Below, piece by piece: positions 1 through 9,081 of a DNA stretch of 64,000 nucleotides (position 1 is its first letter; every line of letters starts with the position of its first letter). Source of the DNA: CAVQCJ01 sp963849365 (GTDB lineage Bacteria; Actinomycetota; Actinomycetes; Prado026); the NCBI GenBank assembly GCA_963849365.1, contig CAWKHA010000004.1, positions 992,001 to 1,056,000 of the forward strand. Direction: 5' to 3'. A program made the translations under genes and the position numbers. Below the pieces are notes generated by a model. The model was given only the letters and a program-made list of their open reading frames with translations, searched no databases and was not told where the DNA came from.

Positions 1-368
1 GAACAGGGGCGGGCCTGCTGCTCTCCGAGGTCGTCGCGACGGCCGGGCTCGTGGTGCTGATCTTCGCGCTCGTCCGTGCGGGCAGCTTCTCGGTGATCCC
101 GTGGGCGGTCGGTGCCTACATCGGCGCGGCGTACTGGTGGTCGTCCTCGACGTCGTTCGCCAACCCGGCAGCCACCCTCGGCCGAGCGTGCAGCAACACC
201 TTCGCCGGTATCTCACCACCGTCGGTGCCCGGGTTCGTCGGAGCTCAGCTGGTCGGGCTGGCCGCAGGCGGTGCTGTCGTGCTGGTGCTCTTCCCCGGGG
301 CCGGTCGCATGGCCGGCGATGTCGTCGTGCCCCAGACCGCTCTCGACCCGGCGGGTGAGCCGTCCTGA
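1..368 (+). CDS. Aquaporin / glycerol-facilitator family protein, C-terminal part (5' end outside window)
   Basis: The reading frame is open from the left edge and ends at TGA 366-368, giving about 121 residues of the C-terminal half of a MIP channel. The second pore signature is visible as SFANPAATLGR (NPA motif), followed by a last hydrophobic helix and a short polar tail. MIP channels pass water, glycerol or metalloid hydroxides; members encoded in ars loci (AqpS type) move arsenite or methylarsenite. The gene converges on the arsenic-linked flavoprotein just 10 bases away, which supports a metalloid role, but that substrate is inferred from position only. Confidence 0.8.
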   Translation, partial: TGAGLLLSEVVATAGLVVLIFALVRAGSFSVIPWAVGAYIGAAYWWSSSTSFANPAATLGRACSNTFAGISPPSVPGFVGAQLVGLAAGGAVVLVLFPGAGRMAGDVVVPQTALDPAGEPS

Positions 369-378
369 CCGACCGCTC

Positions 379-1761
379 CTACCCTCCCGTCTCCCGGACC
401 CAGGCCTGGCTGGCCAGCTGGACCGCGTCCCAGGGCGAGCCGAGCGGCGGGGTGTACGAGAGGTCGAGCTCGGAGATCCCGTCGACGGTCATCCGGTGGA
501 AGAGCGCCGTGGCGAAGATGTCGACCCGCTTGGCGGTCTCCGTACCCAGCGGGCCGACGAGCTGGGCACCCAGCAGTCGTCCGCTGCCGGTGTCACCTGT
601 CACCCGGATCGTGACCGGCTGCGCACCGGGGTAGTAGGCCTTGTGATCGTCCGGGCTCGACTGGCCGGTCGACGGTGTGTAGCCGGCAGCCAGCGCCTCG
701 CTCTCGCGCAACCCGGTACGGGCAGCCACCACGTCGAAGACCTTCACCACCTGGGTGCCGATGCTGCCGGCGAAGCGGGCGCCGCCGCCGACGGCGTTCT
801 CGCCCGCGACGCGGCCCTGCTTGTGCGCGGTGGTGCCGAGCGGGAGGTAGGTGACACCGAGCAGCCGGTGGTGGGTCACCACGCAGTCCCCGGCGGCCCG
901 CACGTGTGGCAGGCCCGTGGCCATCGTCTCGTCCACGGCCACCGCCCCGTGGCTGCCCGTGCTCGCCCCGGCTCGCTCGAGCAGGTCGGTGTCCGGTCGC
1001 ACGCCGACGACCACCAGCACCAGGTCGACGTCCCAGCCGAGGGCCTCGTCGTCCACGCCGCGACCGTCCACGTGCAGCCGGCCGGACTTGCCGTTGCCGC
1101 GGCTGACGCGCGTGACGGTCGAGCGAGTGTGCACAGTGACGCCGTGACGCGTGAGCTCGGCGCGGACCAGGGCGCCGAGCTCCGGGTCGACGGTCGGCAG
1201 GACCTCGGGGAGCATCTCGACCTGGGTGACGGCGATGCCCCTGCTGGTGAGCCCCTCGGCCATCTCGAGTCCCACGTAGCCGGCGCCCACGATGAGCGCG
1301 TTCTCGGGCTGGATGCCCTGCAGGCTGCGGTCGAGCGCGAAAGTGTCGCCCATGGAGTGCAGCAGATGCACGCCGTCCTCGACGCCGAGCCGGTCCAGGC
1401 CCTCGATGGCTGGTCGCACCGGGACCGCACCCGTACCGACGACCAGCTCGTCGTACTCGAGCCAGGTCTTGTCGCCCCCTCGTTCATGCAGGGTGACCCG
1501 GCGACCGGCGACGTCGATCGAGGTGGCCGACGCGTTCAGACGCAGCTTCATGCCGGTGGCTTCCAGCTCGGCGCTCGTTCGGTGGGCGAGGTGGCGCCAG
1601 TCGGACACCTCGCCCGAGATGTAGTAGGGGATGCCGCAGATGGAGAAGTTGGGGAAGGCGTCGGCGACGACCACGGTCACGTCGGCGTTCGGGTCCAGCT
1701 CGCGGGCCCGCAGCGCGGCTGAGATGCCGGCGTCGCTCCCGCCGATGACGACGAGTCGCAC
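379..1761 (-). CDS. FAD-dependent pyridine nucleotide-disulfide oxidoreductase (CoA-disulfide reductase / NADH oxidase-like)
   Basis: A 460-residue flavoprotein. It opens with a Rossmann FAD-binding segment (VVIGGSDAGISAA, residues 4-16) and has the redox segment NFSICGIPYY around residue 43, matching the single active-site Cys of CoA-disulfide reductases and NADH oxidases. A second nucleotide-binding fold (ALIVGAGYVGLEMAE) lies near residue 155, and the FAD-contact motif (AAGDCV) comes before a C-terminal dimerisation domain. It is the last gene of the minus-strand ars operon, 19 bases after arsC. Related flavoproteins are common in actinobacterial ars operons, possibly recycling low-molecular-weight thiols or oxidising arsenite; the substrate cannot be read from the sequence. 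Confidence 0.85.
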   Translation of the reverse strand: MRLVVIGGSDAGISAALRARELDPNADVTVVVADAFPNFSICGIPYYISGEVSDWRHLAHRTSAELEATGMKLRLNASATSIDVAGRRVTLHERGGDKTWLEYDELVVGTGAVPVRPAIEGLDRLGVEDGVHLLHSMGDTFALDRSLQGIQPENALIVGAGYVGLEMAEGLTSRGIAVTQVEMLPEVLPTVDPELGALVRAELTRHGVTVHTRSTVTRVSRGNGKSGRLHVDGRGVDDEALGWDVDLVLVVVGVRPDTDLLERAGASTGSHGAVAVDETMATGLPHVRAAGDCVVTHHRLLGVTYLPLGTTAHKQGRVAGENAVGGGARFAGSIGTQVVKVFDVVAARTGLRESEALAAGYTPSTGQSSPDDHKAYYPGAQPVTIRVTGDTGSGRLLGAQLVGPLGTETAKRVDIFATALFHRMTVDGISELDLSYTPPLGSPWDAVQLASQAWVRETGG

Positions 1762-1780
1762 GAAAGACGCTCCGCCGCGG

Positions 1781-2434
1781 TTAGCCGGCGACCGGCACGT
1801 TCAACGACGCCAGCAAGTCCCGGACCCGCCGCTCGATCTCGTCCCGGACGGGACGCACGTCCTCGACGGACTTGCCGGCCGGGTCGTCGAGCTCCCAGTC
1901 CAGGTAACGCTTGCCGGGGTAGACCGGACAGGCGTCCCCGCATCCCATGGTGATGACCACGTCTGCCGCTCGTACGACCTCCTCGGTCCAGGGCTTCGGG
2001 AACTCGGCGGAGATGTCGATACCGCGCTCGCGCATCGCCTCGACCGCGGACGGGTTGACCTGCGAGCCGGGTTCGCTGCCTCCGGACCAGGCCACCGCGC
2101 CGTCTCCGGCCAGCCGCTGGAAGAAGCCCATGGCCATCTGGCTGCGGCCGGCGTTGTGGACGCACAGGAACAGGACGATAGGGCGCGCGTCCGTCGCTTT
2201 CCCCTCTACCCGGGCGAGGGCCTGGAGCCGCTGCCGGGCGAAGCGCTCGGCCAGTAGCGGGAGGAACGTCGCGATCGTCGCGCTTCCGGCGAACTGGTCG
2301 TAGCTGCTGGTCAGGAACCGTTCGATGGTCTCCTGGCCGAAGACACCGGTGAACTCGTTCCGCAGGATGGCTGCGGCCGTGCGCATCGCGAGCTGCTGGT
2401 CGATCGACAGAGTCTGGTCGGACGGCTGGGTCAT
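1781..2434 (-). CDS. arsC: Arsenate reductase, low-molecular-weight phosphatase fold (mycothiol-linked type)
   Basis: A 217-residue cytosolic protein. Residues 1-80 form a helical domain (a three-helix-bundle type found in actinobacterial ArsC proteins). Residues 85-217 are a phosphatase-like arsenate reductase whose active loop is CVHNAGRS, nucleophile Cys91. In Corynebacterium, enzymes of this class form an arseno-mycothiol adduct that is released by mycoredoxin. A downstream segment with Cys residues (TMGCGDACPV) is typical of the family. The start codon overlaps the stop of the upstream arsR-arsC fusion by 4 bases (ATGA), so the two are translationally coupled. Confidence 0.93.
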   Translation of the reverse strand: MTQPSDQTLSIDQQLAMRTAAAILRNEFTGVFGQETIERFLTSSYDQFAGSATIATFLPLLAERFARQRLQALARVEGKATDARPIVLFLCVHNAGRSQMAMGFFQRLAGDGAVAWSGGSEPGSQVNPSAVEAMRERGIDISAEFPKPWTEEVVRAADVVITMGCGDACPVYPGKRYLDWELDDPAGKSVEDVRPVRDEIERRVRDLLASLNVPVAG

Positions 2435-3129
2435 GCGACACCCTCCTGGTTGGGGACGACGACGGTGGCTGTGCGCCGAACCCGGGTGGAGATCTGGTCG
2501 AACGCCACGTCGAAGGCTTCGGCCGAGCCGACCCGTACCGGGTCGGGAACCGACCAGTGCAGCATCCGGGCCGTCGCGTCGGGCGGCAGCTCTTCGTGCG
2601 CCTCATCGCAGACAGTGATCAACAGGTCAGTGGCTCTGAGCACGTCGGAGAGGTGCTGCGGTCTGGGGTTCGGCATCGGCACCTTGTGCCGGCGGGCCAC
2701 GGCGACGGCGCCGGGATGCACGCGAGCTGCGGGCTGCGTCCCCGCAGATACGACGGGCATCCGGGACAGCTGGCGCCACAGCGCCGCGGCCAGCTGGGAC
2801 CGGGCCGAGTTGTGCTTGCAGATGAAGAGCACACGGTCGGCGGACCATCGCGGCGCTGCGACCAGGTCGTCCAGAGCGCCGGGTACCAGCTGGACGTACT
2901 GACGCCGGGCGTCGCCCTCGGAGGGGACCCGCCTGACCAAGCCGGCATCGCGCAGTGCCCGGACATGGTGCGCGACGAGGTTGGACGGCGCGCCCAGCAT
3001 GCGGCCGATCTCCCCCGGCGACAGGTCGGAGAGCGCCAGCGCATCCACGATCGCCAGCCGAGAGGCATCGGACAGCGCGGCGTGCTTGGCGGCACGCCCA
3101 CGGAGCTCCTCAGATCGCTCAGTGCTCAT
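2431..3129 (-). CDS. ArsR-ArsC fusion: arsenic-responsive repressor joined to an arsenate reductase domain
   Basis: A 232-residue two-domain protein. Residues 10-85 are an ArsR/SmtB winged helix (recognition part around SPGEIGRMLGAPSNLVAHHV). Residues 97-232 are a low-molecular-weight phosphatase/arsenate reductase domain with active loop CKHNSARS, nucleophile Cys104, and the family segment LLITVCDEAHEE. The ATG at 3129 gives a normal ArsR N-terminus; in-frame codons further upstream give only low-complexity sequence. There is no cysteine in the winged-helix domain, so the usual ArsR arsenite site is absent and sensing may use the fused domain. It is the first gene of the operon and probably represses it. 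Confidence 0.9.
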   Translation of the reverse strand: MSTERSEELRGRAAKHAALSDASRLAIVDALALSDLSPGEIGRMLGAPSNLVAHHVRALRDAGLVRRVPSEGDARRQYVQLVPGALDDLVAAPRWSADRVLFICKHNSARSQLAAALWRQLSRMPVVSAGTQPAARVHPGAVAVARRHKVPMPNPRPQHLSDVLRATDLLITVCDEAHEELPPDATARMLHWSVPDPVRVGSAEAFDVAFDQISTRVRRTATVVVPNQEGVA

Positions 3130-3148
3130 TGACTCAACTATCACTGAG
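3118..3148. promoter_or_regulatory. Candidate ArsR operator: inverted repeat over the ars operon start
   Basis: Perfect 7-base arms CTCAGTG (3118-3124) and CACTGAG (3142-3148) are separated by 17 bases and straddle the start codon of the ArsR-ArsC fusion. ArsR-family repressors bind interrupted palindromes near their own start. The site is seen directly; its use as an operator is inferred. Confidence 0.45.
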
Positions 3149-3323
3149 ATGTAGGCCGCTGTCCACCGGTCGCCTGCCTGAGCGGCTTTCATCCTGCGTT
3201 CACCGGTCGGCAACCTCGCCGGGGTCTGCGGGTCGCGTCCTGCCGCCAGGGTCGGTGCGTTCGGTCGGAGGGGTCGAGCGCAGTGCAGTCCTGCCTGGCT
3301 CTCGAAGGGGAAGTGGGTTCTCG

Positions 3324-6300
3324 GTGAAGCTTCGTCGACTGGCGTTGTGGGTGACCGGCGCTGTTGTACTGGCCGCAACCCCCCTGGTCGCGGCCGGCAG
3401 TGCGCTGGCCGCCGCTCCGCCCTGGGAACCGGATCCCAACGCGCTCGGAACCGTCACCTTCTACGACGCGAGCGGCAACGTGGTCACCGCTGGCCATCTG
3501 AGCGATGTTCCGTTCGCCGCGTACGCAGTCGCCTCGGCCGACATCAGGGCGGGCGACATCAAGGCCACGCTCTTCGGGGCCACGCCCAACTCAGCGCTCC
3601 CGACGGCCGCCTGGTCCGGCCAGGGGATGTCTGCAGCCTCCACGTACCCCAACGCCAGTGCACCTGCGACGATCAACGCGGCCACGACACCGGTCGTCTC
3701 ACTCGCGGGCGCCGACGGCAACCTGGTCAGCTACATCGCTTCGTTCCCGAACACGGATTCGACCCCGGGGTACGTGAACACCTACCAGTTCCGTATCCGC
3801 ACGTCCAAGCCCGGGCTGACGCTGACGACCGGGTACGCCTCGGCCGACATCGTCGTGAACAGCGCCGCGAACACCTGGACCCAGGTCTACCCGGTGGTCT
3901 CGACCCCGACTCCGACCACCACGGCGCTGGCCGTCGCACCGGCCTCGCCGCAGACCCAGGGAACCACGCTGACGCTGACGGCGACGGTCTCGCCCGCGGC
4001 GGCCGGCAGCGTCCAGTTCTTCGACGGCGCGACCTCGCTCGGCTCGGCTCCTGTGTCGGGGTCGACCGCCCAGATCACCAACAGCACGCTCGCTGCCGGT
4101 GGGCACTCGCTCACGGCGAAGTTCACCCCGACCGATGCAAGTGCGTTCGCAAGCTCCACGTCGACAGCAGTGCCGTACACGATCACGTCCGCCGCGGTCG
4201 CCACCACGACGACGATCGCGGCTCTCCCGGTCAGCCCGGTCGTGTCGGGCACGTCCGTGACCTTCACGGCGACAGTCGCACCCGCAGCTGCCGGGACGGT
4301 GCAGTTCTTCGACGGCGCCGCGACGCTCGGATCACCGGCGACCGTCTCCGGCGGCACGGCCAGCACGACCACGTCCGGTCTGTCGGTCGCGACTCACTCG
4401 ATCAAGGCGACGTTCACGCCGACCGACGCGACCACGTTCGTCGGATCGACCTCGAGCGTGCTGTCGTACACCGTCACCTCGGTGCCGGCGACCCCGACGA
4501 CCACGTCGCTCGCACCGACTCCGGCCAGCCCGCAACAGGTAGGGACCGCGGTCACGCTGACCGCTACCGTCTCGCCCGCAGCGGCAGGGAGCGTGGAGTT
4601 CTTCGACGCCGCGACGTCGCTGGGCTCGTCGACTGTCGGCGGTGGCACCGCCACCAGGACGGTGTCGACGCTGACCGTCGGGACGCACGCGCTCAAGGCG
4701 ACGTTCACCCCGACCGACCCGACGGCCTTCACGCCGTCCTCGTCCAGCGTCGTCTCGTACGTGATCGATCCCGCCCCAGCGACGCCGACGACGACCGCCC
4801 TCACGGCGACCCCGGGTGGTCCGGTGACCGCGGGCACGTCGGTGACGCTCAAGGCGACCCTGTCACCGTCGGCGGCGGCCGGCACGGTGACGTTCTTCGA
4901 CGGCGCCAGCGCGATCACCGGCGCCACCTCGGTGCCGGTGCTCGGCGGCATCGCGTCCAAGGCGGTGACCAGCCTGGCCGTCGGCACGCACTCGCTGACC
5001 TCGCAGTTCACCCCCACGGACCCGACGGCGTTCACGGCGTCGACGTCCGACGCAATCTCGCTCCAGGTGGACAACCCGCCGCCGGGCACGACCACGACGT
5101 CGCTGACCGTGGCACCGCCCGGTCCGGTCGTGGCGGGAACGTCGGTGACGTTGAGCGCGTCGGTGGCACCGACGACGGCGACCGGCAGCGTGCAGTTCAT
5201 GGACGGGGCCTCCCCGCTCGGCTCCCCGGTCACGACTGCCGCCGGCCACGCGTCGCTGCCGACTTCGTCGCTGGCCGTCGGGTCGCACAGCCTGACCGCG
5301 GTCTTCACGCCGGACACGGCCGCCTTCACCGGATCGACCTCGGCCGCGGTGACCCTGGTGGTGAACGCGCCGGCGACGGCCACCACGACGGCGCTGACGG
5401 TGGCACCGAGCAGCCCGCAGGTCCACGGGACGGCGTTGACCCTGACGGCCTCGGTGACCCCATCGGCAGCCGCTGGCTCGGTGCAGTTCCTGGACGGCAC
5501 GACCGTGCTGGGGACCGTACCGCTGTCCGGTGGCACCGCGTCGATCACGGACTCGACGCTGGCGACCGGTTCGCACTCGCTCACGGCGAGGTTCGTGCCG
5601 ACCGACGTCACCGCCTTCACCGGCTCGACGTCGCCGGCGGTGCCGTTCTCGATCACGACCGCACCGGCGACGCCCACGACCACGACGCTGGCCGTGACGC
5701 CGGGCTCGGGGAACGCGAACCACAACGAGAAGGTCACGATGACCGCGACGGTGTCGCCGTCGGCCGCGGCCGGTTCGGTGAAGTTCCTTGACGGGACGTT
5801 CGTGCTGGCCACGGTGCCGGTCTCGGGCGGCTCGGCGTCCTTCACGACCAAGGCGCTCGGACTCGGTGACCACACGTTGACGGCGCAGTTCGTGCCCACG
5901 AGCAGCGCCGACTTCGCCGGGTCGACGTCCACCCCGTTCGCACTCACCGTGCAGGAGGGCTCCACCGCGGCGCCGGGGGTCGGGCTCGTGGTGAAGGACA
6001 GCAGCGGTCATGTGGTGGCCGCCGGCTCCACGCTGGCAGGTGGCGCGAAGCTGACGGTCACCGGCACCGGGTTCACCGCGGGCGAGCAGGTCGAGGTCGC
6101 CGTCCACTCGACGACCACGGTGCTCGCCACCGTCACCGCCGACGGTTCGGGCAACGTGACCGCCGTGGTGACGCTGCCGTCGTCCATCGCGGCCGGCAGC
6201 CACACGCTCACCCTCACCGGCGCGACGTCGGTTCAGACGGGGTCGTTCGCCTTCTCGGTCGCGGCCGGCAGCGGCGGTGGTGGCGGTGGCGGCGGTGGTG

Positions 6301-6473
6301 GCGGTGGCGGTGACGGGTCCGACCCGGACACCTCGGGCGGGACGTTGCCGGACACCGGCGCCGACCTCGTGGCCCCACTGATGCTGGCGTTCGGTCTGCT
6401 GGCGGGCGGTGTGGCGCTGCTGCTCACCGCCCGGGGCCAGCTGACGTCCCGGCGCCGCCCCACCCCACGGTGA
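3324..6473 (+). CDS. LPxTG-anchored surface protein with seven bacterial Ig-like repeats
   Basis: A 1049-residue exported protein. The GTG start at 3324 follows a GAAGGGGAAG ribosome-binding site and yields a signal peptide (KLRRLALW, hydrophobic core, cleavage near GSALAAAPP, about residue 31). A unique N-terminal domain runs to about residue 190. Then come seven tandem repeats of roughly 95 residues, each with TTTxL, GTxVTLTATV, GSVQFFDG and HSLTAxFTPTD signatures, typical of Ig-like Big_3-type domains. A final beta domain, a run of glycines, the sortase signal LPDTG, a membrane helix and an RRRP tail complete the protein. It is probably an adhesin or stalk on the cell wall. No sortase lies in the window. 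Repeat units invite recombination, so copy number may vary among strains. Confidence 0.88.
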   Translation: MKLRRLALWVTGAVVLAATPLVAAGSALAAAPPWEPDPNALGTVTFYDASGNVVTAGHLSDVPFAAYAVASADIRAGDIKATLFGATPNSALPTAAWSGQGMSAASTYPNASAPATINAATTPVVSLAGADGNLVSYIASFPNTDSTPGYVNTYQFRIRTSKPGLTLTTGYASADIVVNSAANTWTQVYPVVSTPTPTTTALAVAPASPQTQGTTLTLTATVSPAAAGSVQFFDGATSLGSAPVSGSTAQITNSTLAAGGHSLTAKFTPTDASAFASSTSTAVPYTITSAAVATTTTIAALPVSPVVSGTSVTFTATVAPAAAGTVQFFDGAATLGSPATVSGGTASTTTSGLSVATHSIKATFTPTDATTFVGSTSSVLSYTVTSVPATPTTTSLAPTPASPQQVGTAVTLTATVSPAAAGSVEFFDAATSLGSSTVGGGTATRTVSTLTVGTHALKATFTPTDPTAFTPSSSSVVSYVIDPAPATPTTTALTATPGGPVTAGTSVTLKATLSPSAAAGTVTFFDGASAITGATSVPVLGGIASKAVTSLAVGTHSLTSQFTPTDPTAFTASTSDAISLQVDNPPPGTTTTSLTVAPPGPVVAGTSVTLSASVAPTTATGSVQFMDGASPLGSPVTTAAGHASLPTSSLAVGSHSLTAVFTPDTAAFTGSTSAAVTLVVNAPATATTTALTVAPSSPQVHGTALTLTASVTPSAAAGSVQFLDGTTVLGTVPLSGGTASITDSTLATGSHSLTARFVPTDVTAFTGSTSPAVPFSITTAPATPTTTTLAVTPGSGNANHNEKVTMTATVSPSAAAGSVKFLDGTFVLATVPVSGGSASFTTKALGLGDHTLTAQFVPTSSADFAGSTSTPFALTVQEGSTAAPGVGLVVKDSSGHVVAAGSTLAGGAKLTVTGTGFTAGEQVEVAVHSTTTVLATVTADGSGNVTAVVTLPSSIAAGSHTLTLTGATSVQTGSFAFSVAAGSGGGGGGGGGGGGGDGSDPDTSGGTLPDTGADLVAPLMLAFGLLAGGVALLLTARGQLTSRRRPTPR

Positions 6474-6542
6474 CTCTGCCGAGCGAGCGGCCGTCCCGGA
6501 GCCGTTCTCGAGCCCCGGTAGCGACCGCTCGCCCGGCAGAGT
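6473..6542. terminator. Long stem-loop between convergent genes, likely bidirectional terminator
   Basis: Arms 6473-6493 and 6522-6542 pair at 19 of 21 positions (ACTCTGCCGAGCGAGCGG on the left strand) around a 28-base loop. The structure sits exactly between the ends of the surface-protein gene and the convergent glycosidase gene. No T-run is obvious, as is usual in high-GC actinobacteria. Confidence 0.65.
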
Positions 6543-6557
6543 GCGGGCGGGGTGGGT

Positions 6558-7571
6558 CTACTCCCAGGCGGAGTAGGCGGGGTCCTGGCCGATGCTGGCC
6601 CAGGCGGTGGACGCCGACGGCGAGGTGTCGTAGCCGAACGGGCACGCCGTGCTCGGGTTGAGCCCGCCCCAGGCGAACAGCCCGGCGAACTGCTCGTACC
6701 CCGGCGACGTGAGCAGGCGGCCGGCGTCGGCGAGCCACTGCGCCTTGCGCCCGGGGACGGCGGGGTCCTCGACCGAACCCCACTCGGTGAGCATCATCGG
6801 GATGCTCGGGTGCGCGAGCCCCCACTGGCGCGCGCCTTCCAGCGACTGGGCCAGGCTCGTCCACGGACGGTTCCGGCAGCTCGCCCAGTTGTAGACATCG
6901 ACGCCGACCACGCTGACGTAGCCGTCTCCGGGGTAGAAGCTGGCAACGCTCCTGGCGTCCGTGCGGGTGAACCCGTACCCGGTGAAGATCGCCGTCGGCA
7001 CCATGTTCCCGACCTGCTCGGCGCGCATCACCGTCACGAAGTTCCGGAACGCCGCGGCGAACTCGGGCCCGGTGCCGAACGACGAGCTCGCCGCGGCCTC
7101 CGGCTCGTGGTTGAAGGTCAGGAACACCCGCGCCCCGAACGCCTTGATCTGCGCGGCGATGTCCTGCATGTCGGCGTACAGCGGCGTGCCCGGCCTGGCG
7201 GCCGCGATGTCCGCCCAGGACACGGCCGTCCCGTCCGGCCGGCGGGGTTTGATGCTGAGGAAGAGCGTGTGGTACGTGTCCCGCTCCCAGATCTGGTCCG
7301 GCCCGAAGAGCCGCTCGCCCCACAGCCGGTAGATCCGGACGGCCACGATCGACCGGCCCGCGATCGCCTCCTGGGCGACGAGGTTCGCCCGGGACGGCGC
7401 CGCCGTCCCGAACACGAGCGGGGTGCGCACGACCGGCACCGGGACCGGACCCGGCCCGACCTCGCCCTGGGCGGCGCTGCTGCAGACTCCGCTGGTGACC
7501 AGGGCGGCGGACGCCGCCAGTGCGAATGTGCGGGACGTGCGGGACGTGCGGGAGCGGCGGGTGGACGGCAT
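6558..7571 (-). CDS. Secreted GH26-like (clan GH-A) glycoside hydrolase
   Basis: A 337-residue protein that starts at ATG 7571, behind an AGGAAGG site; it has a basic, Ser/Arg-rich N-terminus and a hydrophobic export segment (FALAASAALVTSG). The mature part resembles beta-mannanase/GH26 TIM barrels: a putative acid/base Glu lies in FLTFNHEPE, and the nucleophile Glu in MLTEWGS near the C-terminal third. The motif VGVDVYNW and aromatic residues near the end (AWGGLNP) fit a sugar-binding cleft. The substrate is unknown; a beta-mannan or related plant polysaccharide is a reasonable guess. The gene stands alone, convergent with the surface-protein gene. Confidence 0.7.
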   Translation of the reverse strand: MPSTRRSRTSRTSRTFALAASAALVTSGVCSSAAQGEVGPGPVPVPVVRTPLVFGTAAPSRANLVAQEAIAGRSIVAVRIYRLWGERLFGPDQIWERDTYHTLFLSIKPRRPDGTAVSWADIAAARPGTPLYADMQDIAAQIKAFGARVFLTFNHEPEAAASSSFGTGPEFAAAFRNFVTVMRAEQVGNMVPTAIFTGYGFTRTDARSVASFYPGDGYVSVVGVDVYNWASCRNRPWTSLAQSLEGARQWGLAHPSIPMMLTEWGSVEDPAVPGRKAQWLADAGRLLTSPGYEQFAGLFAWGGLNPSTACPFGYDTSPSASTAWASIGQDPAYSAWE

Positions 7572-7781
7572 GCGTACGGCCTTCCTGCAGGAGGTCGGAC
7601 CCCAGCCGTCCCGCGCACGGGTCGCCCGCCCCACGTCCGACCGTCGACGGAACCTCTTCGGCGCTCGGAAACTAGTGCGGGGCGGGCGACCACCTGAAGA
7701 CCTGGAACTCGTTGTTCACCGGGGACTCGCCACGGTTCATCCGGCCTTCGCCGGCTGGCCGGCCGAGCCGTCCCAACAGCC

Positions 7782-8513
7782 TCAGGCGTTGCCCAGCAAC
7801 GACTTCAGTGTCTTCGCGTCGGCCAGCGCCTTGGCCAGGTCGGCGTGCGCCGCGGAGACCCTGGCCCGGTAGCCGTCGATCACGGACTCCTTGGCGGGGA
7901 TGTCGGCCGGGGTGAGCGCCAGCACGCCGTCGGCGACGCCGGACAGCGACGCGGTCGCCGACGACACGCGGGACGTCATGTCGTCCAGGGTCGCCTGTGC
8001 GGTCGCCTTCTGCTGCGGGTCGGTGAGCGCGTCGATCGCGGTCTGCGCCTTCGGCTCGGCGGCCGCCAGCTGCCCGGCCGCGTACGTGCCGGTGTCGGCG
8101 GCGGCCACGAGGTGCGTCTGCGGGACGAGCAGCAGGTAGACGCGGTAGTCGGTCACGACGGTGCGTCCGTCGGTGACGGCCTGACCGCACGTGGTGTCGG
8201 CCTGCACCTTCGCGTCGACGGCGCGCAGCCCGCTCTCGTCGGAGCCGTACGTCGACGTCAGCGTGGCCCGGTGCGCGTCGGTGACGTGCGTGCGGGCGGC
8301 CAGGGCGCGGGTGAGCGAGTCGATCGTGGCCTCGCGCTTCTTGACCGCGGCGTCGACGCGGGCCTGGACGTACCCGAGCCGGTCGGCCGAGCAGGTCCGC
8401 GTGGTCGGTGCCGAGGTCGGCGTGGTTTCGGCGAAAGCGGGTGCGGCCGCCCCCGTGACGAGCACGAGGCCGGTGCCGGCCAGGGCCAGCGGGAGCAGGC
8501 GTCGGGTGTTCAC
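7782..8513 (-). CDS. Exported helical protein of unknown function
   Basis: I do not recognise a named family. The 243-residue product starts at GTG 8513 behind GAAGGAG and has a clear signal peptide (RRLLPLALAGTGLVLVTGAAAPAFA). The mature part is rich in Ala, Asp and Thr and predicted mostly helical, with two Cys residues (TRTCSADR and TTCGQAV) that could form a disulfide. The GTG start overlaps the TGA of the upstream lipoprotein gene by 4 bases, so the two are translationally coupled and probably act together in the cell envelope. Confidence 0.75.
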   Translation of the reverse strand: MNTRRLLPLALAGTGLVLVTGAAAPAFAETTPTSAPTTRTCSADRLGYVQARVDAAVKKREATIDSLTRALAARTHVTDAHRATLTSTYGSDESGLRAVDAKVQADTTCGQAVTDGRTVVTDYRVYLLLVPQTHLVAAADTGTYAAGQLAAAEPKAQTAIDALTDPQQKATAQATLDDMTSRVSSATASLSGVADGVLALTPADIPAKESVIDGYRARVSAAHADLAKALADAKTLKSLLGNA

Positions 8514-8857
8514 TGTGTCGGGTCTCCTTCCGAGCCGCCCGCGCTCGCGGACAGGTCGCTGGTCTGCGTGGACGCTGCTGCGCCCGCGCGGTCGATGGCG
8601 GTACCCAGGGCTGCGGTGGCCTGGGCGGCGGCCTGTGCGGCACCGGCCGGCTGGCCGGGCGTGGCTGTGGCCGCCGCAGCGGAACCGGACCCCGTGCCGT
8701 CCCCCGCAGTCGGCGCGACGGTGGTCGAGGCGGCCGGCTGGCCGTTCTGTGCCGGGTCCGGCTGGGCGCCCAGGTGGCGCGAGCAGCCGGCGGTGCTGAT
8801 GATCGCGGCGACGGCGAGCCCGGCGGCGACCGTGCGGCGCAGCGCGTTCGTGTTCAT
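8510..8857 (-). CDS. Small Ala/Gln-rich lipoprotein
   Basis: A 115-residue product. The N-terminus LRRTVAAGLAVAAIISTAGCS is a lipoprotein signal with a lipobox ending at Cys25. The mature part is a low-complexity Ala/Thr/Gln/Pro sequence without recognisable domains. It is first of a two-gene unit with the exported helical protein, whose GTG start lies inside this gene's stop codon. The function is unknown. Confidence 0.7.
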   Translation of the reverse strand: MNTNALRRTVAAGLAVAAIISTAGCSRHLGAQPDPAQNGQPAASTTVAPTAGDGTGSGSAAAATATPGQPAGAAQAAAQATAALGTAIDRAGAAASTQTSDLSASAGGSEGDPTQ

Positions 8858-9081
8858 GCCCAGAGCATCGGAACCGCATGTCCGGCCCGGGCCGGGTGCC
8901 GTGTTCGGGCTCCGTAAAGCCTCCCGCCGCAGAGCCGCGGGGGCAGTGTCGGGGTTCGTAACCCCGCCGAACCTCCTGTACTCACTGTCGTGGGCCGAGC
9001 TGCTCGGTGCCGCGGTCCGCGAGCGGCGGGTCGAGATGCTGTCCCCGACCGCGCTGACCGAGGTCGACGACGGCTGGTGCA

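Noticed and set aside
3699..6203. Long reverse-strand and alternate-frame openings across the Ig-repeat surface gene
   Set aside because: They are Arg/Gly-rich or show only mirrored repeat periodicity, typical of shadows of high-GC coding sequence; the plus-strand protein has clear domains and signals.
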